From NCBI RefSeq assembly GCF_900114315.1, contig NZ_FOSQ01000002.1:310001-374000 (forward strand): a DNA stretch of 64,000 nucleotides, read 5' to 3'. The number at the start of each line of letters is the position of its first letter. Position 1 is the stretch's first letter. Below are positions 8,787 to 22,535 of this stretch, piece by piece. The translations under genes and the position numbers were made by a program. The notes beneath the pieces were generated by a model. It made no database searches, was not told the DNA's origin, and saw nothing but the letters and a program-made list of their open reading frames with translations. Source of the DNA: Falsiroseomonas stagni DSM 19981. Its GTDB lineage: Bacteria > Pseudomonadota > Alphaproteobacteria > Acetobacterales > Acetobacteraceae.

Positions 8787-9560
8787 CTACTCCGCCATCG
8801 CCCCCGGCCCCCGCACCGCCGCTTCCGGGCATTTGCCGAGGATGATCATCCCCAGCACCTCATCCTTCGTCACGTCGCGGGTGCGCGCCGTGCCGACCAG
8901 CCGCCCGTTCTTCATGACGCTGACCCGGTCCGCCAGGTCGAAGACATCATGGATGTCGTGGCTGATCAGGAAGATGCCGATCCCCTGCGCCTTCAGCTGC
9001 TTCACCAACTCCCCCACCTGCGCCGTCTCCGCCGGCCCCAGCGCCGCGGTGGGTTCATCCATGATGAGGATGCGGGCGTTGAAATGGATGGCCCGCGCGA
9101 TGGCGACGGATTGCCGCTGCCCGCCGGACAATGCGCGCACCGGTTCCTTGAAGCGCCGGAAATGCGGGTTGAGCCGCGCCATCACCTGGCGCGTGGCGGA
9201 TTCCATCGCCGCATCATCCAGCATTCCCCAGCGCGTCACCAATTCGCGCCCGAGGAATATGTTGGCCGCCGCATCCACGTTATCCGCCAGGGCGAGCGTC
9301 TGGTAGATCGTCTCGATCCCGTAGCGCTTGGCGTCGCGCGGCGTGGCGATCTCGGCGCGCTGCCCCTCCACCAGGATCTCCCCGGCATCGGCGCGATAGG
9401 CGCCCGACAGCACCTTGATGAGCGTGGACTTGCCCGCGCCATTGTGGCCCAGCAGCGCCACCACCTCCCCCGGCATCAGGTCGACGGAGACATCGTCCAC
9501 CGCCTTGATGCCGCCGAAGGCGATGGAGATGCCACGCATCTCGACGAGGGGAGCGGTCAT
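8787..9560 (-). CDS. Sugar ABC transporter ATP-binding protein
   Basis: 257 residues, a single nucleotide-binding domain rather than the two-domain form seen in XylG or RbsA of enterobacteria, matching the FrcA/short-XylG type. Walker A is GHNGAGKST, the Q-loop [10 protein letters not shown], the signature [15 protein letters not shown], and Walker [13 protein letters not shown] with the H-loop [10 protein letters not shown]. The start ATG overlaps the permease stop by four bases. It energises import by the permease and binding protein encoded upstream, in the order binding protein, permease, ATPase. Ligand is probably a pentose or fructose-like sugar, by family resemblance only. Confidence 0.92.
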   Translation of the reverse strand: MTAPLVEMRGISIAFGGIKAVDDVSVDLMPGEVVALLGHNGAGKSTLIKVLSGAYRADAGEILVEGQRAEIATPRDAKRYGIETIYQTLALADNVDAAANIFLGRELVTRWGMLDDAAMESATRQVMARLNPHFRRFKEPVRALSGGQRQSVAIARAIHFNARILIMDEPTAALGPAETAQVGELVKQLKAQGIGIFLISHDIHDVFDLADRVSVMKNGRLVGTARTRDVTKDEVLGMIILGKCPEAAVRGPGAMAE

Positions 9561-10798
9561 CGGATGCGCTTCCTCCAGGCCCCGTCGAGCCAGACGGCGA
9601 AGACCAGCACCAGCCCCACCACGATGTTCTGCAGCGGCGTATCGACGCCGAGCAGCACCATCCCGGACTGGAGCGACTGCATGACCAGCGCCCCCAGCAT
9701 CGCCCCCGCCACGGTCCCCATCCCGCCGGCCAAGGACGTGCCGCCGATGACTGCAGCCGCGATGACATAGAGTTCGTCCAGCGTCCCCGCCGCATTGGTC
9801 GCGGCATTCAGCCGCGCCGTGGCGATGCAGGCGGAAAGCCCCGCCAGCGCGCCCATCAGCCCGAACACCATCATCAGGCTGCGGCGCGTGTTCACGCCCG
9901 ACAGCTCCGCCGCTTCCGGGTTGCCGCCGATGGCGAAGACGTAGCGGCCGAAGCGCGTCCGCGTCGCCAGTACCGTCATGGCCACGCCGACCAGCAGCGC
10001 GACGATCACCGGGATCGCCAGCCCATGCGGGATGAACAGCCCGCCGGGCGGCCAGGGGATGCCCTGCGCCTCCGCCATCCGTCGCGCCACGCCGACCGGG
10101 ATCGGATAGAGGTTGGCCACCGCCACCGCGCCGATCACCACCAGGCAGCCGAGGCCCATCAGCACCCCTTCCGCCCAGGCCGGCCGCACCGGAAACCCGA
10201 AGGCGAGGCGCCGGCGCCGCAGCATCACCATGACAGCGACGATCGCCGCGCAGGCCAGTGCCGCCAGCACCCAGGAGGCCGTGGCGCCGATCGCACCCTC
10301 GATACCCCCGCCCAGCATCCGGAAACGCCCATCCATCGGCGCCACCGTCTGCCCCTGCGTCACCCACCAGGCCGCGCCCCGCCAGACCAGCAGCCCGCCC
10401 AGCGTGACGATGAAGGAGGGGATGCCGAGATAGGCGATCAGGCTGCCCTGCATCAGCCCGATCGCGCCGCCCAGCGCGATGCCGACGGCCACGGCGATGA
10501 AGGCCGTCGCCGGATGTTCCAGCCCCAGCATCTCCGGCAGCCAGCGCGCCTGCACCACGCCGACCACCATGCCGACGAAGCCCAGCACCGCGCCAACGCT
10601 GAGGTCGATGTTCCGCGTGACGATGACCAGCACCATCCCGCAGGCCATGACGGCCACGGAAGCCGTCTGCACCGAGAGGTTCCAGAGGTTCCGCGGCGTC
10701 AGGAAGGCACCGCCCGACAGCAGGTCGAACCCCACCCAGATCACCGCCAGCGCACCGAGCATCCCGACCAGCCGGGGATCGACCTCGAGATGCCTCAT
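9557..10798 (-). CDS. Sugar ABC transporter permease (XylH-like)
   Basis: 413 residues with about ten to twelve membrane helices. [28 protein letters not shown] is the hallmark of the ribose/xylose permease family. [22 protein letters not shown] near residue 310 is the cytoplasmic coupling loop that contacts the ATPase. [30 protein letters not shown] closes the domain. The length matches XylH (about 390) better than RbsC (about 320), suggesting D-xylose or a similar sugar. It overlaps the ATPase start by four bases and lies 92 bp after the binding-protein gene, with a REP-like element in that gap. Confidence 0.9.
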   Translation of the reverse strand: MRHLEVDPRLVGMLGALAVIWVGFDLLSGGAFLTPRNLWNLSVQTASVAVMACGMVLVIVTRNIDLSVGAVLGFVGMVVGVVQARWLPEMLGLEHPATAFIAVAVGIALGGAIGLMQGSLIAYLGIPSFIVTLGGLLVWRGAAWWVTQGQTVAPMDGRFRMLGGGIEGAIGATASWVLAALACAAIVAVMVMLRRRRLAFGFPVRPAWAEGVLMGLGCLVVIGAVAVANLYPIPVGVARRMAEAQGIPWPPGGLFIPHGLAIPVIVALLVGVAMTVLATRTRFGRYVFAIGGNPEAAELSGVNTRRSLMMVFGLMGALAGLSACIATARLNAATNAAGTLDELYVIAAAVIGGTSLAGGMGTVAGAMLGALVMQSLQSGMVLLGVDTPLQNIVVGLVLVFAVWLDGAWRKRIR

Positions 10799-10827
10799 TC
10801 AGCCGTGACCTCGCATCCCGCGGATAG

Positions 10828-10880
10828 CCCTCTCCCCCCCCAAAGGGAAGGAGGATGGGGAGAGGGTGGAGTGAGGGGGT
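10828..10880. repeat. REP-like palindromic element
   Basis: CCCTCTCCCC at 10828-10837 pairs with GGGGAGAGGG at 10857-10866, followed by TGGAGTGAGGGGG. This arrangement is typical of REP elements scattered between genes in many proteobacteria. It lies between the sugar-binding-protein gene and its permease, where a stem-loop could protect the upstream mRNA and raise expression of the binding protein relative to the membrane subunits. No second copy was noticed in the window. Confidence 0.65.
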
Positions 10881-10890
10881 CTCGCCGCCC

Positions 10891-11940
<1,050 letters not shown>

Positions 11941-12038
11941 CGTCGCCTCCCCTCCATCCGATCGTATGCACGACCTTGCTGAAAGGTAGGCTCCCGCGCC
12001 GCCCAGCCTCGCGTCAAGCAGGAGTTGCGGCGCGCTGC

Positions 12039-13103
12039 CTAGGCGTCCTCATCCTCCACGCCGCCAGCCGAAACGGCGTTCCAGACCGCGAGGGCCTGCA
12101 CGGTTTCCGCGACATCGTGCACGCGGATGATCGCCGCCCCATGCGACGCGGCATGCAGCGCCGCCGCGACCGACCCCGCCACGCGGTCCACCGGCGCCTC
12201 CACGCCCGACAACTCCCCGATGAAGCGCTTCCGGCTGGCACCGAAGACGATCGGGCAGCCGATTCCCGCCAGCAGCGGCAGGCGTTCCATCAGCGCCAAA
12301 TTGTGCGGCAGCCGCTTGCCGAAGCCGATGCCGGGATCGATCGCCAGCCGCCCGCGGGGGATGCCCATGCGCTCCACCGCCGCCACGCGATCCGCCAGGA
12401 ACTGCGCCACCTCCAGCGCCACATCCCCGTAGCGCGGGTCCTGCTGCATGGTGCGCGGGTCGTCGCCCAGCATATGCATCAGGATCACGCTGGCCTCGCT
12501 GCGGGACAGCACCCGCGCTGCGGCGGGGTCGTGGCGCAGCGCCGTCACGTCATTGACGATCTCTGCCCCCGCCTCCAGCGCCGCCAGCATCGTCGCGGCG
12601 TTGCGGGTGTCGACGCTGATGGTGGCGGCCTTCGCCAATTCGCGGATCACCGGCAGGATGCGCCGGCATTCCTCCTCCGGCGCCACGGGCTGGGCGCCGG
12701 GCCTCGTGCTCTCGCCCCCGATATCCAGCAGGTCCGCCCCGGCTTCCAGCAGCATGTGCCCGGCATCGACGGCATTCGCGTGGTCCGCGAAATGCCCGCC
12801 ATCGGAGAAGCTGTCCGGCGTGATGTTGAGGATGCCCATCACCAGCGGCCGCCCGCCCTCATGCGGCAGTTCGAGCCCCGCAAAGGCTGATGGCGCCCGG
12901 GTCAGGGCCAGCACGCGATCCTGCCAGCCATCCGGCACATCGGCCAGCGCCAGGGCCCCTTCCGGCGCCCCTTCCCCCAGCAGCCGCACCATGGTGAAGG
13001 CACCCGGCCCGCCCGCGAGCGGCAGCGCCAGGTCGGCGGCCACCGCGATGGCGGCGGCGCGGCCATGCAGCAGGCCCAATGGCTCCACCCAGTATTCTGT
13101 CAC
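12039..13103 (-). CDS. folP: Dihydropteroate synthase
   Basis: 354 residues from the preferred GTG; an ATG at 13187 would add 28 residues of no recognisable character. FolP joins p-aminobenzoate to dihydropterin pyrophosphate in folate synthesis and is the sulfonamide target. MGILNITPDSFSDGGHF is the pterin-binding signature. DIGGESTRPGAQPV, ISVDTRNAATM and INDVTALRHD-like VNDVTALRHD follow around the TIM barrel, and AIDPGIGFGKRLPHN and GASRKRFIGEL finish it. The 100-residue N-terminal extension is typical of alphaproteobacterial FolP. It follows ftsH on the same strand after a terminator-like hairpin. Confidence 0.93.
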   Translation of the reverse strand: MTEYWVEPLGLLHGRAAAIAVAADLALPLAGGPGAFTMVRLLGEGAPEGALALADVPDGWQDRVLALTRAPSAFAGLELPHEGGRPLVMGILNITPDSFSDGGHFADHANAVDAGHMLLEAGADLLDIGGESTRPGAQPVAPEEECRRILPVIRELAKAATISVDTRNAATMLAALEAGAEIVNDVTALRHDPAAARVLSRSEASVILMHMLGDDPRTMQQDPRYGDVALEVAQFLADRVAAVERMGIPRGRLAIDPGIGFGKRLPHNLALMERLPLLAGIGCPIVFGASRKRFIGELSGVEAPVDRVAGSVAAALHAASHGAAIIRVHDVAETVQALAVWNAVSAGGVEDEDA

Positions 13104-13175
13104 GACTCGCCGTCCCGGTATCCGCCCTGCGCGCAACGATGCCGCGCCCCCTGGCAATCGGGAACCCGGAATCGA

Positions 13176-13205
13176 AAAGGCCCGCACCTTGCGGCGCGGG
13201 CCTTT
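13176..13205 (-). terminator. Probable intrinsic terminator after ftsH
   Basis: AAAGGCCCGC and GCGGGCCTTT form a perfect 10-bp stem with a 10-base loop. Read on the minus strand the stem ends in CCTTTTCG, a short U-tract, 25 bp past the ftsH stop codon. Folate and later genes would then need their own promoter or read-through. Confidence 0.7.
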
Positions 13206-13229
13206 CCCGTCAGAAATCCTGGCCCGGCT

Positions 13230-15155
<1,926 letters not shown>

Positions 15156-15271
15156 GTTGGCATCCCTTTGGGGCTTCCCAGGCTGGCCGTCTCGCACCGA
15201 TGCGAGGGGCGGGCCGCTCCACTGCACAGATAGGAACGCTGCCGCCCTCTTCCATCCCAGGACCGCAATGC

Positions 15272-16498
15272 TCAGGCACATGCCCCGCCCGCCGGCGCGA
15301 AGCGCAGGCGGCATGAGGGTTGGGCTCCATACGGAGGATAGGACAGCCCGGGCGCCACGACCAGCACAGTGTCGCGACGGATTGCCGGCATCGTCCGCGC
15401 CACGGAGGCCGGCAGCCAGGCGGGAAGCGGCAGCCCCGCCGCGCCCAGCGGGCCGATCATGCAGCCCGCCGGCGGCACCCCTTCCAGCAGGAAGCGGCCA
15501 TCCCAGCGCGCCCCCGGCACCGCCGGCACCGGCGGGGCCATCGCCGCCTCCTCCCGCAGCAGCAGCCCGCCGCGCATCAGCCGCGCCCCGCCGAGCGTGC
15601 CCGCCCCGCGCGCCAGCAGGCCCGCCGCCGCCGCCACGGGGGGGGCGAACGCCGCCCCCGACACCACCCGCACCAGCGCCGCCAGCGCGGCGGCCGCCAC
15701 GCCATCCCGCCCCAGAAGGCCCAGGTCCAGCCGCACGAATCCCTCGGGGTGGAGACGCACCGCCCGGGCGATCCGCGCCGCCACCGCGGCCTCGGCCGCC
15801 ACCCGGCGCTGCCCGAAGGCCGCCGCGGCCGCTGCCAGCGCCTCGATCGCCGGCCCCTCCCCCCCCGGATCGGCCAGCGCCGCGCGCAGCCGCACCCGGG
15901 TGAAGCCGGGGTTTTCATTGGAGGGATCCCGGATCGGCGCGAGGCCCGCCGCCGCCGCCACCGCCTCCAGCCGGGCCGGTGCCTGGCCCAGCAGCGGCCG
16001 GATCACCAGCGCCGCCCCGGCACTCCGCGCCGCCGCCATCCCGGCCAGGCCCGCGGGCCCGCTACCCGCGAATCCCCGCAGCAGCACCGTCTCCGCCTGG
16101 TCGCCGCGGTGCTGGCCGAGCGCGAGCCACGGCGCGCCCAGGGATGCCGCGACCCGGAGCAGCGCCGCCATTCGCCCCTCTCGCGCCCGTTCCTGCGCGC
16201 CCGGACCGGCGGCCAGCCCCAGCGCCACCACCCGCGCCTCGATCCCTCGCGCCGTCATCCAGCCCGCGACGCGCGCCGCCTCCGCCGCACTGTCCGCCCG
16301 CAGCCCGTGATCCACGATGCCCGCCACGACGCGCCCGCCCCGCGCGCCCGCCCAGCGCGCCAGCAGCAGCGCCAGCGCCAGGCTATGCGGGCCGCCCGAA
16401 ACGCCCGCGACGATCACCGGCGCCACGCCGAATGGACCAAGGGGCGCCATCAGCTCGTCGAAATCCGACGCCCCGATGGCCCCCGGGCCATCCATCAC
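15272..16498 (-). CDS. tilS: tRNA(Ile)-lysidine synthase
   Basis: 408 residues. TilS makes lysidine at C34 of the tRNA that reads AUA codons. The N-terminal PP-loop ATPase domain contains [17 protein letters not shown] (SGGPHS at 34-39). [14 protein letters not shown] and [21 protein letters not shown], the substrate-binding parts, follow, then [19 protein letters not shown]. In most TilS proteins the loop reads SGGxDS; here residue 38 is His (codon CAT), which is unusual but sits in an otherwise well-preserved site. Position between cpoB and ftsH is the standard alphaproteobacterial arrangement and supports orthology. Confidence 0.93.
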   Translation of the reverse strand: MMDGPGAIGASDFDELMAPLGPFGVAPVIVAGVSGGPHSLALALLLARWAGARGGRVVAGIVDHGLRADSAAEAARVAGWMTARGIEARVVALGLAAGPGAQERAREGRMAALLRVAASLGAPWLALGQHRGDQAETVLLRGFAGSGPAGLAGMAAARSAGAALVIRPLLGQAPARLEAVAAAAGLAPIRDPSNENPGFTRVRLRAALADPGGEGPAIEALAAAAAAFGQRRVAAEAAVAARIARAVRLHPEGFVRLDLGLLGRDGVAAAALAALVRVVSGAAFAPPVAAAAGLLARGAGTLGGARLMRGGLLLREEAAMAPPVPAVPGARWDGRFLLEGVPPAGCMIGPLGAAGLPLPAWLPASVARTMPAIRRDTVLVVAPGLSYPPYGAQPSCRLRFAPAGGACA

Positions 16499-16528
16499 CT
16501 TTTCGAGAGCTTTGTTAACGCGCCGCCG

Positions 16529-17455
16529 TCAGCGGCACTGCGCCCGCCGCCGCGCATCCGCCACGCGTTCCGCCAGGGGGCCCGACAGGTTCGGAAAGCG
16601 GCTGCGCAGGTCGCCCAGTTGGCCGCAGGCGTCGCGATTGTTGTTGAGACCGATCAGCGCATTCGCCACGCCCAGCATCGCTTCCGGCGCGCGGGAGCCC
16701 TGCTGGTTCCGGCGGAAGGCGTCGTCATAGGCGATGGCGGCCGCGGCGAAGTCCCGCTTGCCGCTCAGCGCATCGCCCAGAAGGATCTGCGCATCCGCCG
16801 CCCGGGCCGAGTCGCGCGCCGCGATCACCTCTCGCGCCGCGGCTTCCGCGCCGGCGAAGTCCCGCCTTGCGAGCGCCGCCTGGCCTTCCTGCAGCGCGCG
16901 CTGCGGCGGCCGGGCGAGCGCGGCCGGCTGCGCCTGTGGCGCCGCGCCGGCCTGGGCCGGCGGGGTTGCCGCCGCGGCCGCCGCCGCCGCCGGACGGGCG
17001 GGCGCCGCCGCCGCGGGGGCCGCGCCACCGGGCCTGGCGGCTTCCATCTGCTGGAAGCGGAAATCCACGTCGCCGGTCAGTTTTTCCACCCGCTCGCGCA
17101 ATTCGCGCTCACGGAATTCGGCCTGCTCCGCGCGGCCGCGCACGCTGCGCAGCTCCTCCTCCAACCGGGAGACGCGGTCGAGCAGTTGGCCGACAAGCTC
17201 GCCCTGCGGCGCCTGCTGTTGCTGGGCGGGGCGCGGGGCCGCGCCACCGAAGCCCAGCACGGAACTGCCGCCGGACGGCGCCGGCTGGGCGCCGGCCCCG
17301 CCACGCCGCAGCGCCTCCATCTCCTGTCGCAGCTGCAGGATCTGGTTCTGCAGCGCGATTCCCTCCCGCGTCTCGACCTGTGCGCGCGCGGGCGGCGCCA
17401 GGACCATCGGTGCGGCCAGCAGGGCCGCAAGCAGCAGGGGGCGAGAGAGGCGCAT
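16529..17455 (-). CDS. cpoB: Cell division coordinator CpoB (YbgF, Tol-Pal system)
   Basis: 308 residues starting at an ATG with AAAGGAAAG upstream. MRLSRPLLLAALLAAPMVLAPPARAQ is a Sec signal peptide. The mature protein has an N-terminal coiled coil (ALQNQILQLRQEMEALRR, then LLDRVSRLEEELRSVRGRA) of the type that trimerises YbgF. An Ala/Pro-rich linker and a C-terminal TPR region (AQILLGDALSGKRDFAAAAIAYDDAFRRN) follow. CpoB couples peptidoglycan synthesis to outer-membrane constriction through TolA. It lies directly after pal, separated by a striking perfect hairpin at 17488-17520. Confidence 0.92.
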   Translation of the reverse strand: MRLSRPLLLAALLAAPMVLAPPARAQVETREGIALQNQILQLRQEMEALRRGGAGAQPAPSGGSSVLGFGGAAPRPAQQQQAPQGELVGQLLDRVSRLEEELRSVRGRAEQAEFRERELRERVEKLTGDVDFRFQQMEAARPGGAAPAAAAPARPAAAAAAAATPPAQAGAAPQAQPAALARPPQRALQEGQAALARRDFAGAEAAAREVIAARDSARAADAQILLGDALSGKRDFAAAAIAYDDAFRRNQQGSRAPEAMLGVANALIGLNNNRDACGQLGDLRSRFPNLSGPLAERVADARRRAQCR

Positions 17456-17487
17456 GGCGCTTTCCTTTGTCACTGGCCGGAAGCTGC

Positions 17488-17520
17488 GGGGATGGGGGCG
17501 GACCATCCGCCCCCATCCCC
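17488..17520 (-). other. Perfect 15-bp stem-loop between pal and cpoB
   Basis: GGGGATGGGGGCGGA and its exact complement are separated by three bases (CCA). There is no U-tract, so it is not a classic terminator. In the pal-cpoB spacer it could stabilise the pal mRNA, attenuate cpoB, or both. Confidence 0.6.
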
Positions 17521-17532
17521 GCCGCGTCCCGG

Positions 17533-18009
17533 TCAGCGAACGACCGTGACCGCGCGGCGGTTCTGCGACCAGGCGGTCTCGTCGGAGCCGAGCGAGGCCG
17601 GACGATCCTTGCCGTAGCTGATCGTGGAGATGCGGGCGGAGGCGACGCCACCGGCCACCAGCACGTCACGCGCCGCATTGGCGCGGCGCTGGCCGAGCGC
17701 CAGGTTGTATTCGCGCGTGCCGCGCTCGTCGGCATGGCCTTCCACGGCGACCTGCACCTGCGGATAGCGGCCGAGCCAGGCGGCCTGGCGGTCGAGGATC
17801 GCACGCTGGTCGGCGCGGACGCTGCTGCGGTCGGTGTCGAAGAACACGCGGTCGCCGACATTGGCGACCAGATCTTCCTGGCTGCCCGGGCGCGGGCCGC
17901 TCGCCGTCGTCGCAGCACCACCACCAGCCGCGCCGGCGGTGTCGGAGCCGGAGCCGCAGGCGCCGAGCAGGGTGAGCGCGGCGAGGGCGCCGATGACCTT
18001 GATGTTCAT
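17533..18009 (-). CDS. pal: Peptidoglycan-associated lipoprotein Pal
   Basis: 158 residues. The chosen ATG gives MNIKVIGALAALTLLGAC, a lipoprotein signal with lipobox LGAC and Cys18. After a short Gly/Ala linker comes the OmpA-C domain: VFFDTDRSSVRADQRAILDRQAAWL, then VAVEGHADERGTREYNLALGQRRANAARDVL, containing the Asp and Arg that bind meso-diaminopimelate of peptidoglycan. Pal anchors the outer membrane to the wall and cycles with TolB. The 209 bp between this gene and tolB hold no recognisable gene, and I could not name a promoter there with confidence. Confidence 0.96.
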   Translation of the reverse strand: MNIKVIGALAALTLLGACGSGSDTAGAAGGGAATTASGPRPGSQEDLVANVGDRVFFDTDRSSVRADQRAILDRQAAWLGRYPQVQVAVEGHADERGTREYNLALGQRRANAARDVLVAGGVASARISTISYGKDRPASLGSDETAWSQNRRAVTVVR

Positions 18010-18218
18010 GACTCTGAAGATCCTTCCAGGGTTGGGGCTGTCTTGCGCCGCGGGCGTTAACGGCACGCGCCCGCAAGGTCAAGAATCCGTGCGGCGGCAT
18101 CATGGCACCGTGCACAATGTCTTCTGCGCGGAACCAAGTTAACACCGCAACAGCGCGCCGCACCTTTCCCGGGTATCGAATTGCATCCGGCCCACACCGC
18201 GGCTTGCGAAGGCGCGCC

Positions 18219-19583
18219 TCAGCTCAGCAGCGGGCTCCAGGCCGGGTCGGACGCATCGGTCGGTGTGACCATCCGCCTTTCGTTGAAGCCCGCGATGTCG
18301 ATCTGCGACAGGGTGGAGGAATAGCCGCCGCCCCGCGAATCGCGCGCCGGTGTCTCCCGGTAGAAGGCCAGCACGCGGCCATTCGGCGCGAAGGTCGGCC
18401 CCTCCATCGCCCAGCCCTCGCTGAGGATGCGCTCCCCCGATCCATCCGGGCGCATCACGCCGATGCCGAACTGCCCGCCGGAGATGCGCGTGAAGGCGAT
18501 GAGATCGCCGCGCGGCGACCAGACCGGCGTCGCGTAGCGCCCATTGCCGAAGGAGATGCGGCGCGCGCCCCCGCCATCGGCGGACATGACATAAAGCTGC
18601 TGGTCGCCGCCGCGATCCGAATTGAACACGATCTGCGTGCCATCCGGCGAATAGCAGGGCGAGACATCCAGCGACCCGCCGCTTGTCAGCTGCCGCTCCC
18701 GCCGGCTGCCGATATCGACGCTGTAGATGTTGGCATCGCCGCCCCGGCTGGCGGAGAGCACGACGCTCCGCCCATCCGGGTGGAAGCGCGGGCTGAAGGT
18801 CATGCCGCCGAAGCTGCCGAGCACCTGCTGCTGCCCGGTATCCAGGTTGAACAGATAGACGCGCGGCTCATTGCGGAAATAGGACATGAACGCGACCTGG
18901 CGCGCATTCGGATGGAAGCGCGGCGTCAGCGCCTGGAAGCTGCCATCGGTCAGGAAGCGATGATTCTCCCCGTCCTGGTCCATCATCGCCATGCGGCGCG
19001 TGCGTCGGTCCCGCGGCCCCGATTCGGCGATGTAGACGATCTGCGTGTCGAAATAGCCCTTCTCGCCCAGCAGGCGCTCATAGATCACGTCACTGATGAG
19101 ATGCGCGATCCGGCGCCACTGCGCGGTCGGCGCCGTGAAGGCCGTGCCCTGCAGTTGCTGTTCCGGCAGCACGTCCCACAGGCGGAATTCCACCCGCAGC
19201 CGGTCGCCGCTGGCTTCCACCCGCCCCGTTGTCAGCGCCTGCGCGCCGATCACGCGCCAGTCCTGGAAGCGTGGGCGGTCCGCCGCGGCTTCCGGCGTCT
19301 GGATGAAGGCCTGGCGTTCCACCGGGCGGAACAGCCCGGAATTGCGGAGGTTGGCCTGGATCACCTGCGCGATCTGCCGGCCCATGCGCTGCGCATCAAG
19401 CCCCGCGCCCGCCATGTCCGGCACCGCGATCGGCACGGGGTCCGTCCGCGCCCGCGTGACGTCGATGACGGTGGTGGGCTGCCCCTGCGCGGCCGCGCCA
19501 TCCGGCAGCAGGCTCGCAATGACGGAACCACCGACCCCGGCGAAGACATGGCGGCGCGAGAGCCCGAAGCCCGGCAACGTCAT
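18219..19583 (-). CDS. tolB: Tol-Pal system protein TolB
   Basis: 454 residues. TolB is the periplasmic beta-propeller that binds Pal and TolA. The N-terminal domain includes [15 protein letters not shown] and [18 protein letters not shown]. The C-terminal six-bladed propeller shows repeats such as [36 protein letters not shown] and [16 protein letters not shown]. The signal region [21 protein letters not shown] carries a consecutive Arg pair in an SRRxVF context, so export by the Tat route is possible. The start ATG overlaps the tolA stop by four bases. Confidence 0.96.
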   Translation of the reverse strand: MTLPGFGLSRRHVFAGVGGSVIASLLPDGAAAQGQPTTVIDVTRARTDPVPIAVPDMAGAGLDAQRMGRQIAQVIQANLRNSGLFRPVERQAFIQTPEAAADRPRFQDWRVIGAQALTTGRVEASGDRLRVEFRLWDVLPEQQLQGTAFTAPTAQWRRIAHLISDVIYERLLGEKGYFDTQIVYIAESGPRDRRTRRMAMMDQDGENHRFLTDGSFQALTPRFHPNARQVAFMSYFRNEPRVYLFNLDTGQQQVLGSFGGMTFSPRFHPDGRSVVLSASRGGDANIYSVDIGSRRERQLTSGGSLDVSPCYSPDGTQIVFNSDRGGDQQLYVMSADGGGARRISFGNGRYATPVWSPRGDLIAFTRISGGQFGIGVMRPDGSGERILSEGWAMEGPTFAPNGRVLAFYRETPARDSRGGGYSSTLSQIDIAGFNERRMVTPTDASDPAWSPLLS

Positions 19584-20740
19584 CGGATGAAACCCCTCGG
19601 CGAGAAGTTGAACTGGAACTCATTCACCGCCTGCAACCGGGCACGCGGCACCGGCAGCGGGCTGCAGGCCGGGTCGAGCAGCGCCCGGCGGGCCTGCTCA
19701 TACAACGTCCTGGCGCGCGGATCACGGGGCACACCCTCCGGCCCCGGCCTCACTTCCCGGATAACGCCGCCCTGGTCGACGATGGCGCGCAGGCTCACGG
19801 TCAAATCACTGAGCCCGAGCATCCCCTGGTCCACCCGCCAGCATTCGGCGACCCGTTCGCCAACCGCCCGGCGATCGCCGGCCGAAAGCGGGTCCTGCCC
19901 CTGCGGCGCGCCACCGGATGGCGCGGGGCGCCCGGCGGCCGGGTTCGGGCGCGCGGTCGGCGGCTGCTGCGCCGCCTGCTGCTGGCGCAGCCGTTCCAGC
20001 GTGTTCTGCACGCTGGTCGAACGCTCCTCCGGCCTGGCCACGGGCGGCGTCTGCCCGGTGCCGGTCGGCGTCGATTGTGGCTGCGGCGGTGCCGGCGGCG
20101 GGGGTGGCGGCGGCAGCGGCAGCGCATTCTCCGGCGGCCGCGTGGGCGCGGGCGGCGTCGGCGTTGTCGGCTGCGCCGGTGTCGGCTGCGGCGGGCGCGG
20201 CGTCGGCGGCGGCGGCGGGGGTGGCGGCGTGGGCGTCACCGCGCTCGGCGCCGGGGGGGGCGGCGGCGTCACCGGGCGCGGCTCCGGCGGCCGGGCTTCG
20301 GGCGGCTGCGGCGCGGGGGGCGTCGGCGGAGGCGGGGTCACGGGCCGCGGCGGCACGGGCACCGGCGGCGTCGCCGGCACCGGGGGCGTCGGCGTGGCGG
20401 GCGCGGGCGGCGCCGGCGGCGGGGGTGGCGGCGGCGGCGCGGGCTGCGCCGGTTCCGGCCGTGGCGGCGTCGGCGCCGGCGGCACGGGCGCCACATCGGG
20501 CGGCGCCGGCACGGGATCGGGGTTGGAGGTCGGCGCGGGCTGGTCCCCCCGCGCCTGGGTGGGCGGCACGGGGGAGGTGAATTCCACCACCACCGCCGTC
20601 TCGATCGGCGGCGGCAGCGGCTTCACGAAGCCATAGATGAACCCGGCCACCGCCAGCATGGCGTGCAGCCCGAAGGACACGGCGATCCAGCGCCGCAGGG
20701 CGCGGTCCTCGGGTTCCGGGTTCAGCAGCAGGCCGGACAA
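19580..20740 (-). CDS. tolA: TolA, proline-rich variant
   Basis: 386 residues from a TTG start, chosen because GGGAGGA lies 10 bases upstream and the tolR stop lies 16 bases upstream. An ATG at 20809 would instead overlap tolR by 53 bp. Domain I is a single N-terminal membrane helix ([21 protein letters not shown]). Domain II, roughly residues 60-270, is dominated by Pro, Thr, Ala and Arg-Pro runs instead of the long Ala/Lys/Glu helix of enteric TolA. Domain III ([21 protein letters not shown] and [14 protein letters not shown] with two Cys) is the TolA/TonB-like C-terminus that contacts TolB and Pal. TolA transmits proton-motive energy from TolQR to the outer membrane. Confidence 0.88.
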   Translation of the reverse strand: MSGLLLNPEPEDRALRRWIAVSFGLHAMLAVAGFIYGFVKPLPPPIETAVVVEFTSPVPPTQARGDQPAPTSNPDPVPAPPDVAPVPPAPTPPRPEPAQPAPPPPPPPPAPPAPATPTPPVPATPPVPVPPRPVTPPPPTPPAPQPPEARPPEPRPVTPPPPPAPSAVTPTPPPPPPPPTPRPPQPTPAQPTTPTPPAPTRPPENALPLPPPPPPPAPPQPQSTPTGTGQTPPVARPEERSTSVQNTLERLRQQQAAQQPPTARPNPAAGRPAPSGGAPQGQDPLSAGDRRAVGERVAECWRVDQGMLGLSDLTVSLRAIVDQGGVIREVRPGPEGVPRDPRARTLYEQARRALLDPACSPLPVPRARLQAVNEFQFNFSPRGFIR

Positions 20741-20756
20741 GCGCGCCGATCCTCCC

Positions 20757-21302
<546 letters not shown>

Positions 21303-21305
21303 GGC

Positions 21306-22055
<750 letters not shown>

Positions 22056-22109
22056 AGCCGTAACTCCTCTTCTCAGCCGCCGGGCCGTGCCCGGTTGGAT
22101 GTCGCGCCC

Positions 22110-22535
22110 TCAGTCAGTCCCGGTGGTCCCGGCCAGCGCGTCCCGCCAGGGCGGCGGGATGCGCACCGGGCGCAACCCGCCCGCGCGGACGCACACCAGC
22201 CCGACCGCCAGCGTCGCCAGCAGCGCCACCTTCCCCTCCTCCTCCCGCAACACGGTCTGCGTCAGGTCGAGGGTGGCGGCGCCCATGGCACGCAGGCGGG
22301 TCTCGACGATCAGGGCGTCATCGAGCCGGGCGGGGGCCGAATACTCCACTTCGATGCGCCGCACCACAAGCATCGCATCGTAACGCTCCATCATAAGCGC
22401 ATGGGGCAAGTGCATGGCGCGCAAGGATTCGGTCCGCGCCCGCTCCGCCCACTTCAGGTAGTTGGCGTGATAGGCGACGCCACCGGCATCGGTATCCTCG
22501 AAATACACGCGAAGGGGGTAACGATGCGCTGTCAT
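22110..22535 (-). CDS. ybgC: Tol-Pal-associated acyl-CoA thioesterase YbgC
   Basis: 141 residues, hot-dog fold of the 4HBT type. [26 protein letters not shown] contains the catalytic Asp in the expected position, and [22 protein letters not shown] follows. YbgC hydrolyses short acyl-CoA or acyl-ACP thioesters and is almost always linked to tolQ. The start overlaps the ruvB stop by one base (TGATG), so it is translationally coupled to the ruv genes. Confidence 0.95.
   Translation of the reverse strand: MTAHRYPLRVYFEDTDAGGVAYHANYLKWAERARTESLRAMHLPHALMMERYDAMLVVRRIEVEYSAPARLDDALIVETRLRAMGAATLDLTQTVLREEEGKVALLATLAVGLVCVRAGGLRPVRIPPPWRDALAGTTGTD

Noticed and set aside
12012-12017. TTGACG as a -35 element for the sugar ABC operon
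   Set aside because: No acceptable -10 hexamer lies 16-19 bp downstream, so I do not annotate a promoter.
20090-20560. Dense GGC-rich low-complexity run as a possible tandem repeat or regulatory element
   Set aside because: It is the coding DNA for the proline-rich middle of TolA, with codons for Pro, Ala and Thr explaining it.
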